Below are positions 45,001-54,430 of a stretch of DNA of 64,000 bases, in pieces. The stretch covers positions 1-64,000 of the forward strand of contig JALQPE010000422.1 in NCBI GenBank assembly GCA_030407315.1, given 5' to 3'. This DNA is from Asparagopsis taxiformis. Its lineage: Eukaryota; Rhodophyta; Florideophyceae; Bonnemaisoniales; Bonnemaisoniaceae. The translations under genes were made by a program, and so were the position numbers. Below the pieces are notes generated by a model that made no database searches, was not told the origin of the DNA, and worked only from the letters and a program-made list of their open reading frames with translations. The first letter of the stretch is position 1. Every line of letters begins with the position of its first letter.

Positions 45001-46450
45001 GTACGCATCAACGAGCCGATTATGCCACTTTCCTACTCCCTCGCTCCCCTCCGCCATTTCCACACACATGTCGTGAATAAGATCATGCAGACGTATCCCC
45101 AACACTAACCCTCCCTCCTCTTGATCTAGCGATACTAGACTGTGCCTCGATAGCATTCGCACTTCCGCAAGCACATCCCCCACCCCCCACAGCTTCTCAT
45201 CGTACACAATGGAAGACACATCTGCTTCTCCATATGCTTAACGAGTGAAACATTTCTCTCACACCGTCATCACTCTTTCCCCTCCCACTTCTTCTCCAGC
45301 GATTCCAGGCTAGATTGAAAAGCCCGCATTGAGTCCCCCATGTCTGTTTCCCACTTCCGAACCTCCAAGCTGCCCTGTATTCTTCTTCAGACTCTCCCAA
45401 TACTGTAGAACTGCATCCTGTCTACCCATTTTCGTGCATGCACCGAACAAATCTTGCATTGCAGACCCAGCAACGCTCAGAGCGAGTGGTAGTCCCGCAC
45501 AAACGTCAATAATCTTGTCCAATGCTTCACGGTTGGGAGCCGAAAATGAGGAAAGCGTGTCGTGGTTGATGCCGGCGTAGCAGCACAGAATCTCAACACA
45601 CGTGTCCCTGCGCAAGTCTTCAGGACTAACAGAAATCGACACGTCATGCGTCGGTACACGACCAATCTCCTCATTCCTGGTCGACGTCAACACCTTGCAA
45701 CAGGCTCCCTCGATCCCTTGAACAGCTTTGCAGGCGCAGTCCACCAGATTGTATACGCAGGGGTCGAGATCCCACACGTCATCAAATATGAGGAGAAAGC
45801 GTTTTGCAGCTAGGAGGTTAACGAGCTCCTCCATCATGATGAGATGGGTATTCTCCTTTGCAGCGAGTTGAGAGAATTTTCGGAAGGAAATGTGGGAACC
45901 TCGGTGACAATCACCTCAAGCTGATCCAGGAGTTTCTGCACCTTGGCATCGTGACCGAGTTGAAAGAACTGAATGCCATGAGGAAATTTAGCATAGACGT
46001 CTGGAAGTCTGCCGAGGGCGCGGAGGATGGTTGTTTTTCCTGCACCACCCATGCCGACGAGTGCAATGGCATTTTGATTTGGGTTGTCGGAGAGGAGAGC
46101 GCGCTTGGCCTTGCTTTCTGGAGTGCGGGAGTTGTGGGAGAAGTCTAGAATCTGGCGGGTATTGCGGGGGACGGAGAAGACGGTGGGCTTTGGCGGATGA
46201 GATGTTGCGCAGGAGATGAAGCGGGAGCAGAGTTGGGAGGTGGGTTACATAGCTGGGACGCAGGAGGACATGTAGAGGATGACGGGAGTTGTTGCTGGAA
46301 AGAGGGCGAAGCATGCGTAGCATGGGTTGTGGTTGGAGGTGGAGGGGTCGCTCGATGCGCAAGGTCGGATACGGGGGCTTGATGGGAGACCGGGGTGCCG
46401 GTGGCGGGCATGGGAGCGGATTGGTTTGTTCGGTCGCAGGAATTGTTCAT
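42082..46450 (-). pseudogene. NB-ARC / WD40 / TIR STAND protein, copy 3
   Basis: A Met at 46,450 begins a Pro/Ser/Thr-rich N terminus that leads into VALVGMGGAGKTT (P-loop, about 46,050). Walker B (FLLIFDDVWDL) and LTSTRN lie in the 45,837-45,310 frame after a break near 45,850. The winged-helix box LHDLIHDM is in the 45,219-42,151 frame, after breaks near 45,320-45,240. That 1,022-codon frame holds many WD40 repeats (e.g. SGSKDSTVRVWDT, SGSKDESLQLWNV) and the start of TIR (VYDVFISHAGTDN). The TIR middle (GFKVFLDRAELRPGQN, VVILSPEFAARKW, TLKELM) is in the 42,848-42,393 frame, and a conserved ~70-residue tail returns to the first frame. The frame breaks probably make it a pseudogene. Confidence 0.87.
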
Positions 46451-46922
46451 GGCTACTCGCGTATTTGGAGAGGAGACACAGAGAAGAATGTTAGTTCTGG
46501 AGACGAATAGTACGGATGATGTGGGGCGCGCGAAAGTTCACTTGGTGAGGGTGAGAGTTTGGGGAAAGGAGAATGGTTTGATTGCGGGGCGTGGAGGTAG
46601 AGTCGCTACGTTGTTTGTGTTTGAGAAATGCAGTGAGATGTTGGGCAAGGATGGGTTGAACGGGCGGAAGTAGTTTGGTGACGTGAAGCCAGGTTAGCAC
46701 ACTCTGTAGTGCATTGTAGTAAATGTGTCATGTTTACAATAACAATGAAAGGACAGATGCATTGCTGGGAAGAGCGTTTGTCTCCATTGAAAGTGTGGCA
46801 ACAGTGTCGTCATCCAACAAGCGAGCTGTAGCGCTGCTGACGATTGGCGGGAAAAAATATAGCCACGTGGACACCACGCGGTACTGCAGTAACTACATTT
46901 AACATCCTCCCCACTTTCCGCT
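46451..46922. other. Upstream flank of NB-ARC copy 3 and copia B target
   Basis: No gene seen. The last bases (CTTGTCG) are the target of copia B. Confidence 0.4.
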
Positions 46923-46927
46923 TGTCG

Positions 46928-47089
46928 TGTGGAAAGAACTGTTGTTCCTTGATCGTTTTACTGTGAAGATGGACGGACGACGGAGATTAAGTACTAGTCA
47001 TGTACTGTAATTACAATGGTGTAAAGTAAGTTATTTGTTAAGGAGTCTTGAAGTGGACGCGGTGCGTATAGGAAGTAAGTTATTTGTCA
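46928..47089 (-). repeat. Copia B 3' LTR (162 bp)
   Basis: Same as the 5' LTR plus an extra 49-bp block next to its start, bounded by two copies of AGTAAGTTATTTGT (plus strand). Confidence 0.9.
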
Positions 47090-47461
47090 GTCGCCGCGCG
47101 CCGTGGGCGTGGAAAGACGAAGGAGAGGATATTTGTGTTTGAACTGTGCAGGTTTGAGGGCTTTCGTGAGGATGTCGGCCGGATTTTCGGACGACGGGAT
47201 ATGTGTGGGTGCGATGAGCCTGTTGTGTACTTGTTCTCGAAGCCAGTGGAATTTAACGTCGATATGTCGGCCTGAGGGGTGGGGTAGGTGGCTTTAGCAG
47301 TAGTAATTGCGGCTGCATTGTCGATGAACAGTTGAATGGGAGTATCCGCAGGGTGTTGAATTTCGCGGAAGAAGCTGGCAATAATATGAAGCTGTTGAGC
47401 TGTGTAGAATGCGGCAATATATTCCGCGGCGTGTGTAGAAGGGGAAACCGTGCGTTGGCGT

Positions 47462-50400
47462 TTAGATTGCCAGGAAACAGGGGCGTTGTTGAATAGGATG
47501 AGGCTGCCGTTGTGGAGCGGCGGGTGGTAGGGCAGCTAGCGTGATCAGCGTCTGAATAAGCTGTGAGATGAGAGGTGAGGGTGCGTTGTAAGTGATACCG
47601 AGAGTAATGGTGCTACGAAGGTAGCGGAGGACACGGAGTGCGGCAAGCCAGTGATGGGTTGTGGGGCATTGGGAGTATCGTCCGAGGTAGCCAACGATGA
47701 ATGCGATGTCAGGCCTTGTGTAGTCAGCAAGATATCGCAATGAACCTATAAGTCCAGTATAGTCGTATTTGGTCTTGTCGAGGGGTTGGGAATGTTGGTT
47801 ACCTGACGCAAGAAGTTCCGATGCAATGGGGGAGGGGCTTGGTTTGGCATCGCAATGGCGATATTTCTCAAGAATGGACTGTATGTAACCTGGTTGAGAT
47901 ATAGAGATGCCGTCTTCACTGTGTGTGACTTTCCATCCGAGGATAGTGGAGACTTGACCGAGGTCTTTGACAACATACTTTTCGGATAGTAGGGTTTTGA
48001 TGGATTCAGTAAGTGCCATGGAGTTTGATATAACAAGAAAATCGTCTACAGTAATGATTAGTAGAACGAAGTGAGTAGAGTGCGAGGGGTCGCGGTGGAT
48101 GAAGGAACAGGGGTCAGAGTGGAGGCGAGTGAAGTTATTGCAGGTGAGGAATGTTGCAAGACCTTCAGTGAAGATACGACATGCTTGTCTGCTTCCGTAC
48201 ATGTTGCCGGAAAGTCGTGCAACGTGGCCGGGGTATTGGAGGGATCCGTCGAAGCGAGACGGTTGGTGGACAAATATGTCGTGAGTGTCAGAGAATTTCT
48301 CATGCAGAAAAGCTGCTTCAAGATCCCAGTGGAATGTGTGGTAGGAGTGCGAAGCGGCAAGGGCTAGGGCAGATCGAACGGTGTCACGATGTGTCACGGG
48401 GCTGGATAGGTGGTCAGGATCGAAGTGTATGCCAGGCAGTTGTTTGTCGCCGCGGACAGTACATCGCATCTTGCGTACAGAGGGAGTACCATCACTGTCG
48501 TGTTTAAGTTTGAACACGGTAGTAAGAGGAAGGATTTTGGCATCAGGGGGAACATCGGAGCGTGGAATATAACTGAGAATGCCTCGGAATTCTAGATTAT
48601 CCATTTCAGTGTTCCAAGCCTTTTCCCATTCATTGGCGTCCGGTGAAGCGCGGGCCTGTGACAGTGTTTTAGGCTCTGTGAATATTTGATTGATAGACTG
48701 GGTTGTGTAAGCCGAGTCAGATGAGGGCAGCGTGCGGACGGGGTCTGCGGAGGGAGAGTATTCATGGAAGTCACTAGTGCGACAGCGGTGGACGCTGCTA
48801 TTGGATGGATCAAAAACGAAGTAGTGGCGATAATCGCATCGTGAAAGATAATACATAAGTTTTGCTCGCGCCTCGAGTTTGTTGTGGGGTGTGCGATCAT
48901 GCACATAACCAGCAGTGCCGAAAGGCAGGAGGGTGTCAACCTCAGGAGTATCATTGTACCATAGCGCGGCGGGCAGGTTTCCATGTGCTGTGTGTGGTGT
49001 ATGATTGTACGCATCGGTTGCGTTCATGATGGCATAATCATATAGGGTGTGAGGGAGTCCAGAGCTAAGGAGGCTTGAACGTGTGGCATCAAGTATGGTA
49101 CGATTAATGCGTTCAGATAGTGCATTTTCCTGTGGCGTGTGTGGCACGGTTGGGTGCGTGGTGATGTGTTCAGTATTGTAGAAACGTTGCAGATCCGAAG
49201 AGTAATATTCGCGTGCGTTATCAGATGTGAGATGTTGTATGAAGTGGGGTGTGTGATGGTGTGTATGTGTTATATGCGTCTTGATGTGGGCAGCAGCGTC
49301 GGATTTCGTGGGACTACAATATACGACAAGGAAGCGGCTGCCTTCATCGAGGAAGGTTGAAAAGTATTTGTTTCCGTCTAGGGAAGTACATGGAAATGGT
49401 CCACAGATGTCGGTGTGTAGGTGTGTTCCGACGTCCGTAGTGCGTTGGCGGCGGTGGAAAGGTGCAGCACTGGTTTTGCCGACAGCGCATCCCGAGCAGG
49501 AAAGTTTTGGCGGTGAACGGAGGAGGGTGGCGGGCAAATGCGGTACGAGTTTGTTCTTTGCCATGTGATGTATCTTAGTGGGATGCGCATGGTTGAGTTT
49601 GAGATGCCAGTGGTGGTAGTCACGTATGACGTTTGACATGGATACCTTGATTTTTGGTTTTAGTTTCGAGATTGGGATACGTTGTGTCCGGTTTGTTTTG
49701 CGTGATGGTTTTGTTTTCATGTGAGAGCTGGATTGAGGTTGTTTGTTGATTGGCCGAGCAAGAGCAGTGAGAGGGCGTCGCATTGTGGCTTGGCGACGTG
49801 TGGATGCACGCTTCCGTCGCTCGAGATTGGAGGGGATGGCACGGGCTGCAGTTGCCAAATAAGAGCGACGTGCTTTGCGGGGCGGGCGAGAGCTGGAGAG
49901 TTTGTAGAGTCCTTTACGTTTTGGGGCAACAGCAATGATACAAGCTTTAGGGGGAGGCGGAGCCGGTTTGGTTATGTACGCTTTATCTTGCTTGAAGATT
50001 ATATCGTGTGTCGCCGTGATCTGTGAGACAGAGAGCAGGTTCGAGTGTAGATTTGGGCCGACCACTGCAGTGTGAGGAGGTAGATGAGTGTCATCATCAG
50101 TCGGAATGATAATTTCGTCCCGATGAGTAATCTTGGACAGTGTTCCGTCAGCTGTTCGAGTTTTGGAGGGGTTCACTGTCATGCCAGGAGTGGGTTTCGT
50201 CAGGTGCGAAGGGTTAGCGCCAGAGTCAAGGATGTAAGACGTAGACGGGGATGAGGGGTGACGTACGACTGTTGACTCATTGTCATCATCAGAGGCCTCA
50301 ATTTCGTCGTATTCGATGAGGCGCTCATCTGCAATTGCAGATTGTACTTTGATCTTGGATCGAGAGTTGGATGGTTTCTGTTGTGGGGTCGGGAGGGAGA

Positions 50401-51214
50401 GGAGTCGACGGAGGCGGCACTCAGAAGTAGAGTGAAAAGGAGATCCATGGACTGTACACCAGGGTCCAGTGTGACCTGTAGGTGGGGGTATGTTTGTGTT
50501 AGGATTGGTGTGTCGGGAGGGGGGTGCGTTTCGAGAACGGTGTACTCTGCGGTTGAATCGCATGGTGTTGTGACTTCTATTGGGTGTTGATGCACGTTTG
50601 GAAATGGCATCATGTTTTGCCATCATGGAAACAATAGTGTTCATGGTCAGGGGGCGTTGTGGTTGGATGGTGTTGTGAGCTGCTATACTTTGTAGGAACA
50701 CGGTCCAATCAGGATTTTGTTCCAATCCTTCAAGGATGAACCGGATTGTGGTTTGATCGTTCGAAATATCCGGGTAGTTGGCGCGGATCATGAGTGCTCG
50801 TACGTCATTGTGTTTCGCGATATATTCCGATACAGTGAGTGAGGATTCCCATTTAATCGATTGGGCTTTAGCTCGTAAGTTTTCATCGGTGTGCTCTGGG
50901 TTACGCGCAGTTAGACGGGTCTTGATTTTGTCGTAAAGCAGGTGGATTGGACCTTCGAGCTCAGCATCGGTGAAGAGAGCAATCACTTCAGGCGAGAGGG
51001 AAGGAACCACGAGGAGCTGCGCTTGACCATGGTTGCGGAGGTGAAGTTCGGATTCGGCTGCTGTAGTTGCTGCGGGACGGGCCTGAAGGAGGTATTGTAG
51101 AACATTTTGGGAACGAGCGAAGTGTTGTACGCTGATGTTCCATGCAATGAAATTGGAGAATGAAAGAGGAGGTATTTCCAGTTGGTGCTGGATGGAATGG
51201 GGTGGATGAGACAT
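47462..51214 (-). CDS. Copia B gag-pol polyprotein (1,250 aa)
   Basis: Start ATG at 51,214, although the gag frame probably begins earlier at an ATG inside the PBS (51,441), one frameshift away. Domains in order: gag (residues ~1-270) with CTVHGSPFHSTSEC, a Cx2Hx4Hx4C knuckle; protease YILDSGANPSHL (~330); integrase HHCC segment (HHWHLKLNHAHP ... CSGCAVGK), then THTDICGPF-type first Asp, LTSDNAREYY second Asp and ALSERINRT Glu; RT with IITVDDFLVISNS; RNase H start. Near the C terminus the frame leaves RNase H and stops at 47,462; the missing RNase H (AAEYIAAFYTAQQ, DNAAAITTA) is in another frame down to about 47,100. Confidence 0.92.
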   Translation of the reverse strand: MSHPPHSIQHQLEIPPLSFSNFIAWNISVQHFARSQNVLQYLLQARPAATTAAESELHLRNHGQAQLLVVPSLSPEVIALFTDAELEGPIHLLYDKIKTRLTARNPEHTDENLRAKAQSIKWESSLTVSEYIAKHNDVRALMIRANYPDISNDQTTIRFILEGLEQNPDWTVFLQSIAAHNTIQPQRPLTMNTIVSMMAKHDAISKRASTPNRSHNTMRFNRRVHRSRNAPPSRHTNPNTNIPPPTGHTGPWCTVHGSPFHSTSECRLRRLLSLPTPQQKPSNSRSKIKVQSAIADERLIEYDEIEASDDDNESTVVRHPSSPSTSYILDSGANPSHLTKPTPGMTVNPSKTRTADGTLSKITHRDEIIIPTDDDTHLPPHTAVVGPNLHSNLLSVSQITATHDIIFKQDKAYITKPAPPPPKACIIAVAPKRKGLYKLSSSRPPRKARRSYLATAARAIPSNLERRKRASTRRQATMRRPLTALARPINKQPQSSSHMKTKPSRKTNRTQRIPISKLKPKIKVSMSNVIRDYHHWHLKLNHAHPTKIHHMAKNKLVPHLPATLLRSPPKLSCSGCAVGKTSAAPFHRRQRTTDVGTHLHTDICGPFPCTSLDGNKYFSTFLDEGSRFLVVYCSPTKSDAAAHIKTHITHTHHHTPHFIQHLTSDNAREYYSSDLQRFYNTEHITTHPTVPHTPQENALSERINRTILDATRSSLLSSGLPHTLYDYAIMNATDAYNHTPHTAHGNLPAALWYNDTPEVDTLLPFGTAGYVHDRTPHNKLEARAKLMYYLSRCDYRHYFVFDPSNSSVHRCRTSDFHEYSPSADPVRTLPSSDSAYTTQSINQIFTEPKTLSQARASPDANEWEKAWNTEMDNLEFRGILSYIPRSDVPPDAKILPLTTVFKLKHDSDGTPSVRKMRCTVRGDKQLPGIHFDPDHLSSPVTHRDTVRSALALAASHSYHTFHWDLEAAFLHEKFSDTHDIFVHQPSRFDGSLQYPGHVARLSGNMYGSRQACRIFTEGLATFLTCNNFTRLHSDPCSFIHRDPSHSTHFVLLIITVDDFLVISNSMALTESIKTLLSEKYVVKDLGQVSTILGWKVTHSEDGISISQPGYIQSILEKYRHCDAKPSPSPIASELLASGNQHSQPLDKTKYDYTGLIGSLRYLADYTRPDIAFIVGYLGRYSQCPTTHHWLAALRVLRYLRSTITLGITYNAPSPLISQLIQTLITLAALPPAAPQRQPHPIQQRPCFLAI

Positions 51215-51424
51215 AGTAGAGGTGTTGGCGGTAGGTGTCGTCGCCGGAGGTGTGCTGGTTGGGCGGTAGATGTCGTCGCCGGATTGCGGATGGGGGCGGG
51301 AATTGTCGTCGCCGGTAACTGACGCTGCGGGTGCAATGAAGGTGAGGACGCAGAGTTGGCCGATTGAGTGGCAGGCGTGGTTGTGAGACAGAAGTGGATG
51401 TGGGTGGGTGGGTTTGTGGCGCTA

Positions 51425-51445
51425 GGTGCGTCTGGGTCCATAACC
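51425..51445 (-). promoter_or_regulatory. Copia B primer-binding site (internal initiator-tRNA type) containing the gag ATG
   Basis: Reads GGTTATGGACCCAGACG on the minus strand immediately after the LTR. Its complement contains CTGGGTCCATAACC, close to the CTGGG-CTCATAA anticodon arm of eukaryotic initiator tRNA. The ATG it contains opens a frame beginning MDPDAP. Confidence 0.8.
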
Positions 51446-51558
51446 TGTGGAAAGAACTGTTGTTCCTTGATCGTTTTACTGTGAAGATGGACGGACGACG
51501 GAGATTAAGTACTAGTCATGTACTGTAATTACAATGGTGTAAAGTAAGTTATTTGTCT
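51446..51558 (-). repeat. Copia B 5' LTR (113 bp)
   Basis: Minus-strand 3' end ...CAGTTCTTTCCACA abuts the PBS. The outer end reads AGACAAATAAC, one base off the TG terminus. Confidence 0.9.
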
Positions 51559-52099
51559 TGTCGACCCAGAACTTCGGGTCCCGAAGAAGAGTAAGAAGTA
51601 GAACGCATTTTTAATGCAGGGTTTGCCAGGTATTCGCTGGACTAAACATGGGGTTCGTGGCTCTTTCAGCGACGCTTTCACCATCGCATATGATGGAATT
51701 CCCCCAAATTCCCATGCCCTTGTGGAACTGCTGGGTTCTGCGAGGTCATGCTATGCAAATGTATAGATGGTCTCGTGTCCTTCCTAGCCCAAAAGGCTAC
51801 GGGATTCCACATCGACAACTATCTTAGTTTTTGTAGTTGACGAGACGTGACGTCACGTGTGGACAATAAACCTTGCGATCCCCGCAGGTCTTCTGCATTA
51901 TGGCAGCACATATTGCAGATCAGCATGGTATCTCATGCACTATGTAGCTCGAATTGGGGTCACCATGTAGTGCTTCCGCATGGGTTACCTTTCGATGCCT
52001 AGTTTCATCTGCAACATGGCGAGAAAGTGTGCAGGTACGCATGGCAGCACATGCGATTTATATACCAATTACATGGTAGCCATAGGGCGGTTCGCCGTT

Positions 52100-53572
52100 T
52101 CATAAATTTCTAGTCCTCAATGCAAGCTTCCATTCCCTCCGAGACCTCTTGAGAGCAATACAGGGGGTATCTACTGTCGGAGGGGAACAAATTTCTCGTT
52201 TTTTCCATGAATGGCGGTGATCCTTACGCAATCTGCAAGCCATTCTCCAATCTCTTCTTCGTGGGACGATTTTGGGGCGCAGGGAGTAACCAATATTCCT
52301 ACTCGTCGTAAGTGAAACGCTGCAAGAATTCCTTTCCATGTTCTGCACTGTGAATGGCTGGTTATGCGGGTGAGTTTCTCGACTCCGGGCCTTTCCGGGA
52401 CTGTGAACAGTATAATCATAGAAAGATAGTGAAGTGCTGTTCTGGAATGGGTTATTGGCATGATTCGGGCGGAATTCTGGGGCTGAACGGCTTTGTAATC
52501 GACCTGCAAAGGCCTGGGAAAAGAACGCTGTATCCGTTGACAGGAAGTCCGTGGTAGCTGACGCATATTCGTAGATTATTTTTTGTTGCTCATTGGTCAG
52601 CTGAATAGCTTGAATGAAGGCTCTTCCATTAGACAAATAGTGTCGCAGGGACTTTAGACTTTCCCACCTTCCATGAATGGCAATAGAAGCTGCTTCCATT
52701 CCGTTGCAATAGTCGTGTAGGGCGCCGCCAATCCGCGCTGAATGGGGTGTGAGACTTCCGGGAAGGCCGAAAAAGTGTGCTGCTTCCTTCAGTTTGCCCA
52801 AATATCTAGAGTATGTAATTGGAAAGGCTTTGCCAGTGCTCTGAGTCCCTAATGAATATCGGTGGAGAATGTCCTGAACAGCAGTATCTCGGACAGATGT
52901 AAACTGAAGCGGACCAGTTTTGGCATCTTTGATGTTCAAGCCGACAATACACTCGGAAAGGTGACGAGTGCGAGTATCGCCCTTTAGTGCAATATCATTC
53001 CAGGAGAGATTAAGTACTTCGGATGCCCTGAGATATCCTCCCCAAGCAGTTGCGAGTGCTGCCGCCACGACTGGTTCCCTGATACATCGAAGGTAATGTA
53101 CTATAGACAGCATAACATGTCGGGTTAGAGGTAGCGCAGATTTGGAGGGCGTCAATTTGCTCCATCCTTTGAGTGCTCTCCTGGAACGGGGTAACATTCT
53201 TGAGAGCTCTGGTGCCACAAGGGTAAGGTGAGATAACAGGTTTAGCATATCCTGTTTGCGTCCTGCGGACGGATTATCCATAGCTTGATCGTGGATGTAA
53301 TCACGAAGAAGCAGATCTAGCTCGTATGGATCTGTGGGTATTTCAGGTGTGCTTTCTGCGAATCTGTTGAAAGCAGAGAGATATTTGGTGCGTGTACTGG
53401 GTTTAAGCGTGTCCCGGACTAAAGGGTAGTCATCGAAGAGAGTGGGGGCTGTTGTGGCGATGCTTTGGAGAAAACGGTGATTCAAGAGGACAGTTTGTTG
53501 GTTTGCAGAAACAGCATATTCTTGAGCGCATTTCTGCAACTTTGTTTGCTTTCTGTAGGTAGGCCCATCCAT
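52100..53572 (-). CDS. DIRS 2: tyrosine recombinase (490 aa)
   Basis: ATG at 53,572. Catalytic residues are in the order of the family: R182 in YLRASEVL, H277 and R280 in HSARIGG, H300/W303 in HGRWES and Y312 in LRHYLSNGR. The N-terminal ~150 residues form the core-binding part (e.g. RRALKGWSKLTPSK). The last ~150 residues are basic and variable. The ORF is intact, unlike its counterpart in DIRS 1, and integration of a cDNA circle is the inferred role. Confidence 0.92.
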   Translation of the reverse strand: MDGPTYRKQTKLQKCAQEYAVSANQQTVLLNHRFLQSIATTAPTLFDDYPLVRDTLKPSTRTKYLSAFNRFAESTPEIPTDPYELDLLLRDYIHDQAMDNPSAGRKQDMLNLLSHLTLVAPELSRMLPRSRRALKGWSKLTPSKSALPLTRHVMLSIVHYLRCIREPVVAAALATAWGGYLRASEVLNLSWNDIALKGDTRTRHLSECIVGLNIKDAKTGPLQFTSVRDTAVQDILHRYSLGTQSTGKAFPITYSRYLGKLKEAAHFFGLPGSLTPHSARIGGALHDYCNGMEAASIAIHGRWESLKSLRHYLSNGRAFIQAIQLTNEQQKIIYEYASATTDFLSTDTAFFSQAFAGRLQSRSAPEFRPNHANNPFQNSTSLSFYDYTVHSPGKARSRETHPHNQPFTVQNMERNSCSVSLTTSRNIGYSLRPKIVPRRRDWRMACRLRKDHRHSWKKREICSPPTVDTPCIALKRSRREWKLALRTRNL

Positions 53573-53672
53573 ACTTGCTTCTGTATCCGAGGTAATGCTT
53601 AGGGACGTTTTGTGCGGGAGGTCTGTGTAGAAACGTTTGATGGAAGGAGCGTGCCCGGGAACGTCGTTGGGG

Positions 53673-54430
53673 TTATTCCCATGTGTTTCGCAATCTGGAA
53701 GGTCCGTCAGCAGGATTTAGTTCTGATGGTATATGGATCAATATTGGCTGTAAGTCGTGTGCCATAACGACTGCAGCAAATCGGCAGCATGGTAGTGCGA
53801 GCTCGACGGACGACGAGCGGCCTTTCTGAAGTGCACCTATCGTGACTAATGAGTCAGAAAGCAGTATCACCCGATGGCCTGTGATTGGATGTGAGACGGC
53901 CCATTCGATAGCTAAAACAGCTGCATTACACTCCAGTGAGTTAATATGCTGGGACCGCCTCCATTTATGGCAGAAGGCGGTTTCCCACGAGAGACTTTTC
54001 ACAAGGGCAGTTAATTTCAACACTTCTTTTGCTGACCTTGCGTCCGGCTTGTCGTACATAAACTTCTCGAAACCAGTTATCATTTGAACAGGTAGCGTCG
54101 CGAAGCATACACCTCCGGCGGTGTTCGACGCGTCAAATGCGATTATAATTTCCCAATTAGGTCGTTGCAGGCGTATGTGTGACAGGGGCAAAATGCGAGT
54201 GATTGTGAATAGCTCTCGCTTCGCCACTGCAGCGAGAGATGGTTTGAGGATGCTTAGTTTCTCTGCGACGTGGAAGACGTGGAGAAGTGATGACAATATT
54301 GGTCGGGCGCCGAGGGTGATCCAGATGAGACGACCGATAGTAGATTTGAGTGCTTCTGGCGATACGGTCTTGCTGGCCAGGACTCTCCCGGTGTCTGCAA
54401 TTGCGGCGTGCATTTTTTCGGCAACGGACG
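53673..54430 (-). CDS. DIRS 2: RNase H domain
   Basis: The frame has FDASNTAGGVCFA, LECNAAVLAIEWAV, LLSDSLVTIGAL and PADGPSRLR, a full D-E-D-D set. It is the continuation of RT in the -1 frame after a run of six A residues (near 54,412-54,420); in DIRS 1 the two domains share one frame. The listed Met at 54,413 is probably not used as a start. Confidence 0.85.

Larger units (their letters stand above)
46928..51558 (-). mobile_element. Ty1/copia LTR retrotransposon B, nearly intact
   Basis: A 4,631-bp element with LTRs at 51,446-51,558 (5', 113 bp) and 46,928-47,089 (3', 162 bp), flanked by the 5-bp duplication TGTCG (46,923-46,927 and 51,559-51,563). The PBS GGTTATGGACCCAGAC directly follows the 5' LTR and is complementary to the anticodon arm of an initiator tRNA, as in Drosophila copia. 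One long gag-pol frame fills the interior; only the two ends of the polyprotein are frameshifted. It is the most recent-looking retroelement in the window. Confidence 0.93.

Noticed and set aside
54400..54430. Programmed -1 frameshift between RT and RNase H of DIRS 2 at a run of A residues
   Set aside because: DIRS 1 encodes the two domains in one frame without a shift, so an indel in the run is the simpler explanation.
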